A stretch of DNA of 45,311 nucleotides, from the NCBI GenBank assembly GCA_903929795.1, contig CAIYWC010000203.1, positions 1-45,311 of the forward strand, in the 5' to 3' direction. A program made the translations under genes and the position numbers. The notes beneath the pieces are model-generated. The model made no database searches and was not told the origin of the DNA. It saw only the letters and a program-made list of their open reading frames with translations. Every line of letters starts with the position of its first letter. Positions within the stretch are counted from its first letter, which is position 1. Shown here in pieces: positions 8,454 to 16,711 of this stretch. The stretch comes from an uncultured Myxococcales bacterium. GTDB taxonomy: Bacteria > Myxococcota_A > UBA9042.

Positions 8454-9770
8454 TTACAGGACCAGCTCGACCCGCCCGACAAGCGCGCCCGGCAGCAGGC
8501 TGCTCGCCGTATGCCGCGCGCCGTACGTGTCGGTGTCGACCAGCAGCGCGCGCTCCACCGTCAGCGCTTCCAGGTGCTCGCCCAGCAAGCGGTAAAGCGA
8601 ATCGTCAAAGCGCATCACGTTGAGCGGCGCGACGATGGCGCCATCTTCCACCCAAAACGTGGCGAATCGCGTCATGCCGGTGACCCGCGCGTTCATCCGG
8701 TCGCTGAAGTTGAGGTACCACAGGTTGCCGACGTAGATGCCCGTGCCCAGCCGCTGCAGCACGTCGGCATCGGGCAGGTCGCCCGGCGCCATGTGCAGCG
8801 ACTGCGTCGTCTCCTCGCCGTCCGCGTTCGCCGCCAGACCATACTCCTGGGCCGTCCGCGGCGACACAAGGCTGCCAGTCAGCACGCCCGCCGTGACGAG
8901 CGGCACCTGCGCGGGCTTGAGAAAACCCTCGCCCTGAAACGCCGGCGCCAGGCCATCGGCCGTGTTTTCCGTCAGCGTCACCAGCGGCGAAAAGGCCGTC
9001 TCGCCCGCCTGCAGCTTGAGCAGCGGACTGCGTTTGACGCGCAGCTGCTTTTCCGAAAAGCCGCCCCAGTTCAGCATCGAGAGCAGCGATTCCAGCGCCA
9101 CGGGGGAGAAAAACGCGCGGTAGGCGCCCGGCGGCAGCGTCTTGGCCGGCCGCTGCAGCAGCAGGAGCTGTTGCGCCGCCTGGGCGAGCTTGGTGGCAAA
9201 GGCCGCGTCATCCCAGGTCAATCCGGCGTACGCGCATTTCACCGCCTTGTCAGCCTGCGCGTAGAGGCTCCAGTCGAGGTTGAAGCTCGTCTTCTCCGAC
9301 CACAGGCGCGAGCCGGAGCTGGCGGCGAAACCGTTGGCGATCGCGCCGCACGCCAGAAAGCCCACGAAGTCGTACGGCGCGGCCTGCGCAGTGACCGCCG
9401 CAACGATCGCCGCGGCATCGCAGGGCGGATTCAGCACGTCGCACGCCACATGGCGCTCATCGGACAGCAGCAGGTGCGGGTCCTGCGCCACGTCCGCCAG
9501 CTGGCCCCGCAGTTCGTCCAGCTGCTGCAGCACCAGCGCGCGATCGGCCTCGCGCTCGCCGGTCAGCGTCAGGTTCACCGCCACTTGTTTGTGCGCCGCG
9601 ACCAGCCGAAGCGTCAGGTGCGCCTGCGTCACCCGCCCTGCCTGGCGCACGCGCGCGTGGTTGAACCGGACAAAATCGGACGTCTCCGCCGCCAGCCAGG
9701 CGGTGAACCGCTCGCCGGGCAGCAGGTGCGCGTCGATGAAGTCGGCGAGGTCAAAAAATGCTTGCTGCAT
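8454..9770 (-). CDS. tldE: TldE/PmbA-like subunit of the TldD/E metalloprotease
   Basis: 438 aa. The C-terminal two thirds carry the PmbA/TldD signatures (LWSEKTSFNLDWSLYAQADKAVKCAYAGL, GIYVGNLWYLNFSDRMNARVTGMTRFATFWVEDG). The HExxxH zinc motif is absent, as expected for the TldE half of the heterodimer, which processes small peptides and unfolded chains in the cytosol. The ATG overlaps the tldD stop by one base (TGATG), so the two subunits are translationally coupled, with tldD first. Upstream codons in the same frame lie inside tldD. Confidence 0.85.
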   Translation of the reverse strand: MQQAFFDLADFIDAHLLPGERFTAWLAAETSDFVRFNHARVRQAGRVTQAHLTLRLVAAHKQVAVNLTLTGEREADRALVLQQLDELRGQLADVAQDPHLLLSDERHVACDVLNPPCDAAAIVAAVTAQAAPYDFVGFLACGAIANGFAASSGSRLWSEKTSFNLDWSLYAQADKAVKCAYAGLTWDDAAFATKLAQAAQQLLLLQRPAKTLPPGAYRAFFSPVALESLLSMLNWGGFSEKQLRVKRSPLLKLQAGETAFSPLVTLTENTADGLAPAFQGEGFLKPAQVPLVTAGVLTGSLVSPRTAQEYGLAANADGEETTQSLHMAPGDLPDADVLQRLGTGIYVGNLWYLNFSDRMNARVTGMTRFATFWVEDGAIVAPLNVMRFDDSLYRLLGEHLEALTVERALLVDTDTYGARHTASSLLPGALVGRVELVL

Positions 9771-11224
9771 CAGGTTTCTCCGCCAAAAACGTCGATGTTG
9801 GCGAACAGGCACGCCGGGCTGGCGTGGCCGACGCGGATGATCTGGTTGGGCTCGCCCTTGCCGCAAAAGGGCGTGCCCATGGTGTGCGCGGTGCTGGCAT
9901 TGCCGACGCGCTTGAGCGAGCGCCAGAACGTCGCAGAAATTCCGCGGTAGTTCGGGTTCTTGACGACGCCGGCGAGCTTGCCGCCCTCGATCAGCACGCC
10001 GCGCTCACAGCCAAACTGAAACTTGTTGCGGGAGTCGTCGATCGACCAGCTGACGTTGGTGTCCATGAGCACGCCGCGGTCGACGCTGGCGATCAGCTCG
10101 GCCAGCGTGGCGTCGCCGGGCTCGATGTTCAGGTTGGCCATGCGGTCGATCGGCGCGCGGTTCCACGAGCATGCACGCGCGTTCGCGACGCCGGGCAAGC
10201 CCGCGCGCGCTTGGGAGATCGCCCCGCCGAGCGGCCGCCGCAGGATGCCGTTCTCGATCAGCAGGTGCTTCTGCGCCGGTGAGCCGTCGTCGTCCCAGCC
10301 ATACGAGGCGAATTCCTGAGGAATCGTCGGGTCATACGCGACGTTGAGCAGGTCCGAACCGTAGCGGTAGCTGCCGAACATCTCGGGCGTGACAAAGCTC
10401 GTCCCGGCGTAGTTGCGTTCGTCGCCGAGAATCCGGTCCAGCTCAAGGGGATGACCAATTGATTCATGCAGTTGCAGCAGCATCTGTTCCGGCAGCAGCA
10501 GCAGATCCAAGGTGCCCGTCGGGCAATTCGGCGCCGTCAGCAGCTCCAGCGCTTCCTCCGCCACACGCCGCCCCGCGCCCAGCAGCCCGGACGCCTGCAC
10601 GATCTCCAGACCGCCCTGCTGGCAATAGCCGTTGTACTGGCCGCCCAGGCTGCGCGTCTGCGTATCGCCATCGGCAAAAGCCGTCACCGACGCGCCGGGC
10701 ATCACAAAGCGCCACTCCTGCTCCACGCCCGGCTCGCCGTTCACCGCCGCCGCGTGGCTGATGTACAGCTGGCGGGTCTCCAGCAGCGCGATCGTCGCGC
10801 CCCAGTCCACGATCCGCGGGTCCAGCTTGGCCGCGCGCGACTCCGCCATCAGCAGTTCCAGCAGCTCCGCGCGCTGCCATGTCGGCGCGCTCGCGACGTG
10901 CGGGCTGCGGTACGTGCCCGACGGCTGCGGCAGCTGCACCAAGCTGTAGTCAAAAACCGAGCGCGTTCGGCTGATGTCCGCCCACCGCTTCGCCTCGTCG
11001 ACCGCCGCGCGCAAACCCGCTTCGGTCAGCAGGCTCGTCGCCGCGTAGCCGTAGCCGCCCTGGTGAATCACCGTCACCATCGCGCCGCGATCGACCATCC
11101 GCGTCAGCGGCTCCTGCACGTCCTGGCGCACCGACAGCGTCTCGCCGCGCGTCTCGACGATCCGCAGCGCGCAGAAATCGACCGCGGGTCGCAGCCGGGC
11201 AAAAGTCGTCTTCAAGGCGTGCAT
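9770..11224 (-). CDS. tldD: TldD metalloprotease subunit
   Basis: 484 aa, the usual TldD length. LHESIGHPLELD holds the HExxxH zinc motif (H253, E254, H258). The C-terminal region shows TMGTPFCGKGEPNQIIRVGHASPACLF, where a Cys is the third zinc ligand in known TldD structures. With TldE it forms a cytosolic protease that trims small natural products and peptides such as microcins. The ATG at 11224 is preceded by GGGAAGGAG at good spacing. The two-gene operon has no peptide-precursor gene next to it, so a housekeeping role is as likely as peptide maturation. Confidence 0.9.
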   Translation of the reverse strand: MHALKTTFARLRPAVDFCALRIVETRGETLSVRQDVQEPLTRMVDRGAMVTVIHQGGYGYAATSLLTEAGLRAAVDEAKRWADISRTRSVFDYSLVQLPQPSGTYRSPHVASAPTWQRAELLELLMAESRAAKLDPRIVDWGATIALLETRQLYISHAAAVNGEPGVEQEWRFVMPGASVTAFADGDTQTRSLGGQYNGYCQQGGLEIVQASGLLGAGRRVAEEALELLTAPNCPTGTLDLLLLPEQMLLQLHESIGHPLELDRILGDERNYAGTSFVTPEMFGSYRYGSDLLNVAYDPTIPQEFASYGWDDDGSPAQKHLLIENGILRRPLGGAISQARAGLPGVANARACSWNRAPIDRMANLNIEPGDATLAELIASVDRGVLMDTNVSWSIDDSRNKFQFGCERGVLIEGGKLAGVVKNPNYRGISATFWRSLKRVGNASTAHTMGTPFCGKGEPNQIIRVGHASPACLFANIDVFGGET

Positions 11225-11297
11225 CGCGGCTCCTTCCCAGCCCGGCGGGCCGTGAGGAGGCGCACTGTGCCGCAAAATCGCCCGCGCGACTACCCAT

Positions 11298-11422
11298 GCT
11301 GACCCAAGCCGAACACCACGTTCGATCCAAGAGACGTGTTGCATTTCGGACTGGGACCACGCGCGTGCACCGCTGGTCGCACGCCGCGGTTGCGGAGGCT
11401 ACGCGCTTCCCATTCGGTCAGC
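11298..11422 (+). repeat. Intergenic repeat, copy A (125 bp)
   Basis: It starts GCTGACC (11298-11304) and ends GGTCAGC (11416-11422), an exact 7-bp inverted pair. The central part ACCACGCGCGTGCACC, GCT, GGTCGCACGCCGCGGT folds into a stem-loop. An identical 11-bp sequence (GCGCGACTACC) flanks the element at 11284-11294 and 11421-11431, the right copy running over the stop codon of the MopE-like gene. It lies between the tldD start and the MopE-like stop. Confidence 0.7.
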
Positions 11423-11426
11423 GCGA

Positions 11427-13145
11427 CTACCGGGAAAGGCCGGGAATTTGCCGGCCGAGACGCCGCCGGATCACCAGCCAGCCGCACGCGCCGATCAGCA
11501 ACAAGGCGCTCGCCGCACCGCCGCCGCTGCCGCTGCCGCAGCCCTTGAACGCGCCGCCGGGCGTGACGCAGCCCGCTTCGTCGGTTTGGCCGTTGCAGTT
11601 GTCGTCCAAGCCGTTGCCGCAGGTCTCGACGGCGTCCGCTGGTCCGGGGCTGACGCTGCAGACGGTCGAGAGCTTGTCCGCGCTGCACAGCTTCTTGCCG
11701 ATCAGCTGGCAGGCGCCGGTGCCGGCCTGGCACTGGCTGCCGACATCGAAGCCCTCGTCGGTCTGGCCGTCGCAGTTGTCGTCCAGGCCGTTGCCGCAGA
11801 GTTCCTGGCTCGGTTGGCCGGCGGCGGGTGTCAGGCAGACGACCGAGCCGTCGAGCCCGCACTTCTTGACGCCTTCCACTGCGCACGCGCCGATGCCGCT
11901 GATGCATCCGGATTCGCCAATCATTTCATCGGTCTTTCCGTTACAGTCGTTGTCCAAGCCGTCGCACAAGGTCTCGGTGGCCTGCCAGGCGAGATCCTGC
12001 ACGCAGGTCGGCGTTCCGTCGACGCAGAGGTCATGCGCCAGCAGGCACACGCCCGTGCTGCCGCATGCGAGCCCGGTGATCACGACGCCTTCGTCCGTTT
12101 GGCCGTTGCAGTTGTCGTCCTTGCCATTGCAGATTTCCACAGGGGGCGCGCCGCAGCCGCCGCACGCGTTCAGCAAGCCCTCGTCGGTCTTGCCGTCGCA
12201 GTTGTTGTCAAAGCCGTCGCACAGCGTCTCCTTCGCGGGCTCAAAGCCGGTCGGGTAGTCGCAGACCCAGCCGGTCGCGCCTTCGCAGACCGCAACGGCG
12301 CCGGGGTTGACTGTGCCGTCCGGGTTGGTCGATGGCGCGCAGATGCCGAGTCCGGGGCAAAAGCCGACGGGCGGCTGCAGATCGTCGTCCGTCAGGCCGT
12401 TGCAGTCGTCGTCCTTGCCGTTGCAGACCTCCGGAGCGTCGATGTGGATGCTCGGATCCAGATCGTTGCAATCGCCGTTGGTGGACAAGTAGCCATCGCC
12501 GTCGAGATCGCAGCCCGGATTTTTGGAGCCCGGCGTGCCGTATGGGCTCGTCGACGGCGGCACCGCGCACCACAGCTTCTGGTTGTCGTTGAGGCACGGG
12601 TCGGTGTAGCCGGGGTCCAGCGCCAGCACGGCGGCTTTTGGCTTGGGCGCGCCTTGGCACAGGTCGTATTCGAACGTGTCAATCATGCCTTTTTGACCCG
12701 TCAGCACGAGCTTGCCGTGGCAAATCGGCAGGGCAAAGCTCTCGCCCAGCTCCAGGACCTTCACTTTCAGCAGCGCACTCAGCGGGCCGGAATCCGGCAC
12801 GTGCCCCAGCGGCCAAGCTTCGCCCGCCTGGATGAGCGGCAGCGTCGCGCCGAGCGGAAAGCTGGCCAGCAGCTGGCCTTTGTCGCCAAAAATCTGCAAG
12901 GTGACCGTCGCCATGGACAGCGTGAACGTGCCAGGATTGGTGATTTCCACCCAGCGCGGGTCGCTGGCGCCCCCGACCATAAGCTCGGTGAACACGAGCG
13001 CGTTCGACGGCGCCGGACAGCCGCCACCCGGGTCGCCAGGAATCGCGAACGCCGCGGCGGGCGCGCCCAGCAGCAGCAGCAACGCCAGCAGCTGTCCGGC
13101 GAGGCGACGAGATGGCAAGGGCAAAACTGGCGGCAGGGGGTCCAT
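11427..13145 (-). CDS. Secreted MopE-like Cys/Asp repeat protein with MYXO-CTERM-like tail
   Basis: 572 aa. A signal peptide (RRLAGQLLALLLLLGAPAAAFA) is followed by a lamin-tail-like beta domain (~45-130, LVFTELMVGG, DPRWVEITNPG). Next comes an Asp-rich DLDGDGYLSTNGDCND calcium-type loop. Six MopE/Notch-like repeats follow, of the form E-x-C-(N/D)-G-x-D-(D/N)-(D/N)-C-(N/D)-G-x-T-D-(E/D); in MopE of Methylococcus such a protein binds copper and calcium at the cell surface. The C-terminus has GCGSGSGGG, a hydrophobic helix and IRRRLGRQ, the plan of MYXO-CTERM surface-sorting tails. ATG 13145 is only a few bases downstream of an extended -10. It is divergent from the cytochrome operon. Metal choice is not readable from sequence. 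Confidence 0.75.
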   Translation of the reverse strand: MDPLPPVLPLPSRRLAGQLLALLLLLGAPAAAFAIPGDPGGGCPAPSNALVFTELMVGGASDPRWVEITNPGTFTLSMATVTLQIFGDKGQLLASFPLGATLPLIQAGEAWPLGHVPDSGPLSALLKVKVLELGESFALPICHGKLVLTGQKGMIDTFEYDLCQGAPKPKAAVLALDPGYTDPCLNDNQKLWCAVPPSTSPYGTPGSKNPGCDLDGDGYLSTNGDCNDLDPSIHIDAPEVCNGKDDDCNGLTDDDLQPPVGFCPGLGICAPSTNPDGTVNPGAVAVCEGATGWVCDYPTGFEPAKETLCDGFDNNCDGKTDEGLLNACGGCGAPPVEICNGKDDNCNGQTDEGVVITGLACGSTGVCLLAHDLCVDGTPTCVQDLAWQATETLCDGLDNDCNGKTDEMIGESGCISGIGACAVEGVKKCGLDGSVVCLTPAAGQPSQELCGNGLDDNCDGQTDEGFDVGSQCQAGTGACQLIGKKLCSADKLSTVCSVSPGPADAVETCGNGLDDNCNGQTDEAGCVTPGGAFKGCGSGSGGGAASALLLIGACGWLVIRRRLGRQIPGLSR

Positions 13146-13154
13146 CACGTCGCC

Positions 13155-13163
13155 AGCGTAGCA
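13155..13163 (-). promoter_or_regulatory. Extended -10 promoter of the MopE-like gene
   Basis: The minus strand reads TGC then TACGCT (13160-13155). The predicted start (~13148) is about 3 bases before the ATG at 13145, implying a leaderless or near-leaderless mRNA. No convincing RBS precedes the ATG. Confidence 0.4.
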
Positions 13164-13234
13164 AACGGCTGCGGCAGGATCCAGAACACACACGTTTCTG
13201 GCGATTTGGCCGCGACGGGCGACGCATAAATCGA

Positions 13235-13262
13235 TTGCACGCGGCAGGAATTCGCGTAGACT
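13235..13262 (+). promoter_or_regulatory. Promoter of the lipoprotein/cytochrome operon
   Basis: TTGCAC (13235-13240), a 16-bp spacer and TAGACT (13257-13262). The leader of ~18 nt contains GGAAGGAG before the ATG at 13287. Confidence 0.55.
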
Positions 13263-13286
13263 CGCGGGTGGGAAGGAGACAATTTC

Positions 13287-14897
13287 ATGAAAAAATCAGA
13301 TGTTAGGGCGCACCTCTGCGCATGTGCGTCGGTATGGCTTTTGGTCGGCGCGGCGTCCGGTTGCGAGTCCACGCCCGCAGCGACAGACGCACAGGCAGCG
13401 ACGGACACGTCAGCCGATGGCGCCACAGCCGTCGCGACGGCGCCGGATCCGACCAAGCAGACGCCCAGCGAGTGGGTTTCCGTCGCGCTGCACTTGCCGC
13501 TGCCTGCCGACTGGGATGCGCTGGCGTCCGGCCTGTTTGCCGATGACGGTGCCGCGGGGAAGTTCATTCCGGAGCGTCAGGTGACGACCGGCTATTGGAT
13601 CTCGGCCGCCGCGGATCCCGCCACGCCCGATCAGGCGCGCGTTACGCTGAGCTTTGCCAAGCCCGATGGCTCGGGGCGGCGCACGCTGGCCGTCGTGCCG
13701 GCGTCGTTCGCGATTGGCAAGGTCTGGCTGCAGACCGTCCGTGCGGCGATGGCCAAAATGACCGCCGATGCCGCCAAGGATCCCGCCGGGGCTGAGCGGT
13801 TCCTGCTGGCGTACCACGTGGTTTCGACCCAGGGCGGCACGTTCGACTTTGCGGTCGAAGGCAACCAAGGCGTCTTCACGCTGCACATCACCTCGTCGAG
13901 CCCGCGCACGTCGCTGGTGCCGGGCGAAATCGGTCAGGCCGTGCAGTCCGCTTCGGCGTTCGACTCCATCGCCGGGACCGTCTGGTTCCATCTGGGCAAG
14001 GATGACTTCGACTTCTTTGTCGATCACGCCTATGGCGCCGGCGCGACAAGCAAGCAGAATTTCACGGATTTTCGCCTGTTTCCGCACAACTGGCTGCGGC
14101 TCACCGTCACGCCGCACCTGGACCAGAAGTTCGTGGACGTGGGCTTCGAGGTCGTCACGCTCGACAACCAGCGCATCGCGGTCGCCAAGGCGCCAGCGTC
14201 CATCCTGGCGGGCGCGGCGTTTCAGCAAGTCGTGTCGCACAACATGGGCGTGATGCTGGACGCGGAATCGGCGACGGCGGGCTCATCGCTGCCGTGGGAT
14301 TCGACGTTCTACTACGACCATCCGGACGGCGGTGGCGTCGTAAACGTGGTCGCGCATGGCGAAAAAGGCATCTTTTCCATTGCCTACGCGGTCGTGACGC
14401 CGCTGCACGCGCTGGCCGACACGCCGTTCCTGGCGTGGCCGGACGTGGTGTTTCCGCCGCAGGATCCGTCGGCCGATGCCGCTTGCGACCAGCTGGGCGA
14501 CCCGACGATTCAGCTCGCCGCGCAGGGCACGCTGAACATGACGTTCAAGGCGAGCACGGTCGTGTTGCAGAGCAAGGACCTCAAGGGGCCGCTCAAGGGC
14601 ACAATTCGCTGCAGCATCTTCCACGCCGCTGACGTGACGGTCGTGGGCCCGAACGACGGCGCGACTTCGCTGCAAGATTTCAATGTGGACAACGCGGACC
14701 TGCAAGCTGCGACGCCGCCGTCTTTTGTCAGCCAGCTGCTGACCGCCGGCCAGTACCAGGTGCTTTGCGCCCAGGATCTCGACAACAGCGGCGGCGCGTC
14801 CAAGGGCGATCCGGTGACGCTGCCGATCGGCGGGCAGGAAGTGGCGTGCAACAAGAACCCGGTCGTGATCGAGTTCGGCCTGCTGGACCCGAACTGA
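13287..14897 (+). CDS. Lipoprotein of unknown function, first gene of cytochrome operon
   Basis: 536 aa. The type II signal peptide ends at VGAASGC (lipid Cys 26), followed by an Ala/Thr/Asp-rich linker (~27-58). The rest is predicted mainly beta, with two similar halves each containing a WF/WDS-type strand and DxF(F/Y)-x-DH segments (DFFVDHAYG; DSTFYYDHPDG). The C-terminal ~100 residues hold four Cys (DAACDQ, IRCSIF, VLCAQD, VACNKN) and end GQYQVLCAQDLDNSGGASKGDP, like a small Ig/prealbumin-type domain. It is 12 bp upstream of the MauG-like gene in the same operon. I do not recognise the family; it shows no MbnP motifs. Confidence 0.7.
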   Translation: MKKSDVRAHLCACASVWLLVGAASGCESTPAATDAQAATDTSADGATAVATAPDPTKQTPSEWVSVALHLPLPADWDALASGLFADDGAAGKFIPERQVTTGYWISAAADPATPDQARVTLSFAKPDGSGRRTLAVVPASFAIGKVWLQTVRAAMAKMTADAAKDPAGAERFLLAYHVVSTQGGTFDFAVEGNQGVFTLHITSSSPRTSLVPGEIGQAVQSASAFDSIAGTVWFHLGKDDFDFFVDHAYGAGATSKQNFTDFRLFPHNWLRLTVTPHLDQKFVDVGFEVVTLDNQRIAVAKAPASILAGAAFQQVVSHNMGVMLDAESATAGSSLPWDSTFYYDHPDGGGVVNVVAHGEKGIFSIAYAVVTPLHALADTPFLAWPDVVFPPQDPSADAACDQLGDPTIQLAAQGTLNMTFKASTVVLQSKDLKGPLKGTIRCSIFHAADVTVVGPNDGATSLQDFNVDNADLQAATPPSFVSQLLTAGQYQVLCAQDLDNSGGASKGDPVTLPIGGQEVACNKNPVVIEFGLLDPN

Positions 14898-14909
14898 CCG
14901 CAGCCGCCA

Positions 14910-16703
14910 ATGCGTATTCTTCTGTTTTTCTTGGCGTTTCTTAGCGCCTGCCAAGCTCAGCCGCCGCTGGTGGACCGCACGCCGGGTCAGACGGGGTCGA
15001 GCATCGCGCTGCTGGCGGACGGCAAGCGTCTGGTCGTGGCGGATCCGGATCAGGGCAGCGTGAGCTTTGTCGACGCCGACACGCTGGCGCTGCTGGGCCG
15101 CGTGGACGTGGGTGGCGAGCCGCATCAGCTGGTGCTGGCGGACAATCTGGTCATCGTGGCGACGTATCGCGGCGGCGAGCTGGTCGCGGTGGATCCCGAC
15201 ACGCTGCAGGTGGTGCGGCGCGCGCAGGTGTGCGCGGGGCCGTGGGGGCTGGCGCGCGCGCCCGCGGGCTGGCTGGCGGTCAGCTGTGAGTGGCAGGGCG
15301 AAGTCCGCAAAGTCTCCAGTGATTTCAAGCAGATCACAACGCTGGCGGCGGTCTGGCGCGTGCGGGCGGTGGCCGTCCAGGGCGAGACGGTGCGCGCGGC
15401 GAATTTCGCCGGTCCCGACGTGCGCGTCTGGTCGCTGGGCCCGAACGGCACGCAGTCGCTGCGGCCCGTGCCTGATGGCCAGGCGGATAACCGCAAGGAT
15501 CTCGCGGGCATGACGCCCGATCAGGTGACCGCGCTGCTGCCGTTGCCGGATGGCGGCCTGCTGGTGGCGCTGCAGCTGGTGGCGAACAACGCGGCCGACA
15601 CGGCGCAGGCGCCCAGCGGTTACGGCACGCTGACCGACGGCCAACCGAAGATCAACCCGGCGGTGCTGCGGCTCGATGGCGCGGATACTGTCGTCGGGCC
15701 AGTGACTTACGCGCGGTATGACGGCACGGGGCGCGCGTTCAACAACCCGAGCGCTCTGGCGCTGATCGCCGCGGATCGCGTGCTGGTGGCGCATTTGTCG
15801 TCGAACGACGTGGCGCAGCTGGACCTGACGGCGGGCCAGGCCGACGCGCGTTTGGTGCAGCGCCAAGGGACGGCGGCGGGACCGCGCGGCGTCGCGGTAG
15901 ACGTCGGTCGCGGACTGGCGTGGATCGATGGCGCATTTGACAATGCGATCAGTCGGTTGCCGATCGACGCGAACCTGGCGCCGTCCGACGCGGCGCTGAC
16001 GCGGGTTCGTGCGTTGCCGCAGCCGTTTTCGACCTCCGCGCGCGCGGGGCGCAAGGCTTTTCACGACGCGAGCAATCCGCACCTGACGCCGTTTGGCGTC
16101 GTCGCGTGCAATTCCTGCCATGCCGATGGCGGCGATGACGGCCTGGTCTGGCACCTGCACGCGGGGTCGGTGACGCCGCGCCTGCGCCGGTCGCAGCACC
16201 TGGGTGTCGCGCCGATTGGCCTGGCGGGCCTGCACTGGGACGCGGAATTTGCCAATCTTTTTGAGTTATTGCAGTCGACTGTGCCCAACTTGATGGGCGG
16301 CGACACGCTGTTGCTCAACGCGGACGACTTTGCCGCGTACCTGCGCGAAATCGTCCAGCCGCCGGTGCCGCCGCCGGGCGACGCGGCCGCGATCGCGCGG
16401 GGCCAGCTGCTGTTTGCCTCGCCGCAGCTGCGGTGCGCGACGTGCCACAGCGGGCCCAACTATACGGATTTGCAGCAACATGCCGCGCTGTCGCCCATGA
16501 CGACGCTGCCCGGCGACACGCTGACCGCCGCGCGCACGCCGTCGCTGCGCGGCGTGTTCCTGCGCGCCCCGTACTTTCACGATGGCCGCGCGGCCGACCT
16601 GTTTGCGCTTCACAAGCGCTCCGATCTGGCGGATCATGGCGATCCGTCCGGCCTGACTGATGCGGAAATGGCCGATCTCGTCGCGTTTTTGAATTCGCTC
16701 TAG
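14910..16703 (+). CDS. Lipoprotein: YncE-like beta-propeller fused to di-haem MauG/CCP-type cytochrome
   Basis: 597 aa. The short signal peptide ends at FLSAC (lipid Cys 14). Residues ~30-370 form a YncE/lactonase-like propeller (VVADPDQGSVSFVDADTLALLG, ELVAVDPDTLQVV). The C-terminal third is a bacterial cytochrome c peroxidase/MauG domain with two c-haem sites, CNSCH (C400-H404) and CATCH (C509-H513). It also has the RAGRKAFHD entry motif and RTPSLRGVFLRAPYFHDGRAADL near the end. Such proteins sit in the periplasm or on the outer membrane and reduce peroxide or oxidise protein or metal substrates. The gene follows the upstream lipoprotein by 12 bp and precedes another di-haem gene by 8 bp. 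Confidence 0.85.
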   Translation: MRILLFFLAFLSACQAQPPLVDRTPGQTGSSIALLADGKRLVVADPDQGSVSFVDADTLALLGRVDVGGEPHQLVLADNLVIVATYRGGELVAVDPDTLQVVRRAQVCAGPWGLARAPAGWLAVSCEWQGEVRKVSSDFKQITTLAAVWRVRAVAVQGETVRAANFAGPDVRVWSLGPNGTQSLRPVPDGQADNRKDLAGMTPDQVTALLPLPDGGLLVALQLVANNAADTAQAPSGYGTLTDGQPKINPAVLRLDGADTVVGPVTYARYDGTGRAFNNPSALALIAADRVLVAHLSSNDVAQLDLTAGQADARLVQRQGTAAGPRGVAVDVGRGLAWIDGAFDNAISRLPIDANLAPSDAALTRVRALPQPFSTSARAGRKAFHDASNPHLTPFGVVACNSCHADGGDDGLVWHLHAGSVTPRLRRSQHLGVAPIGLAGLHWDAEFANLFELLQSTVPNLMGGDTLLLNADDFAAYLREIVQPPVPPPGDAAAIARGQLLFASPQLRCATCHSGPNYTDLQQHAALSPMTTLPGDTLTAARTPSLRGVFLRAPYFHDGRAADLFALHKRSDLADHGDPSGLTDAEMADLVAFLNSL

Positions 16704-16711
16704 GAGTTGTC

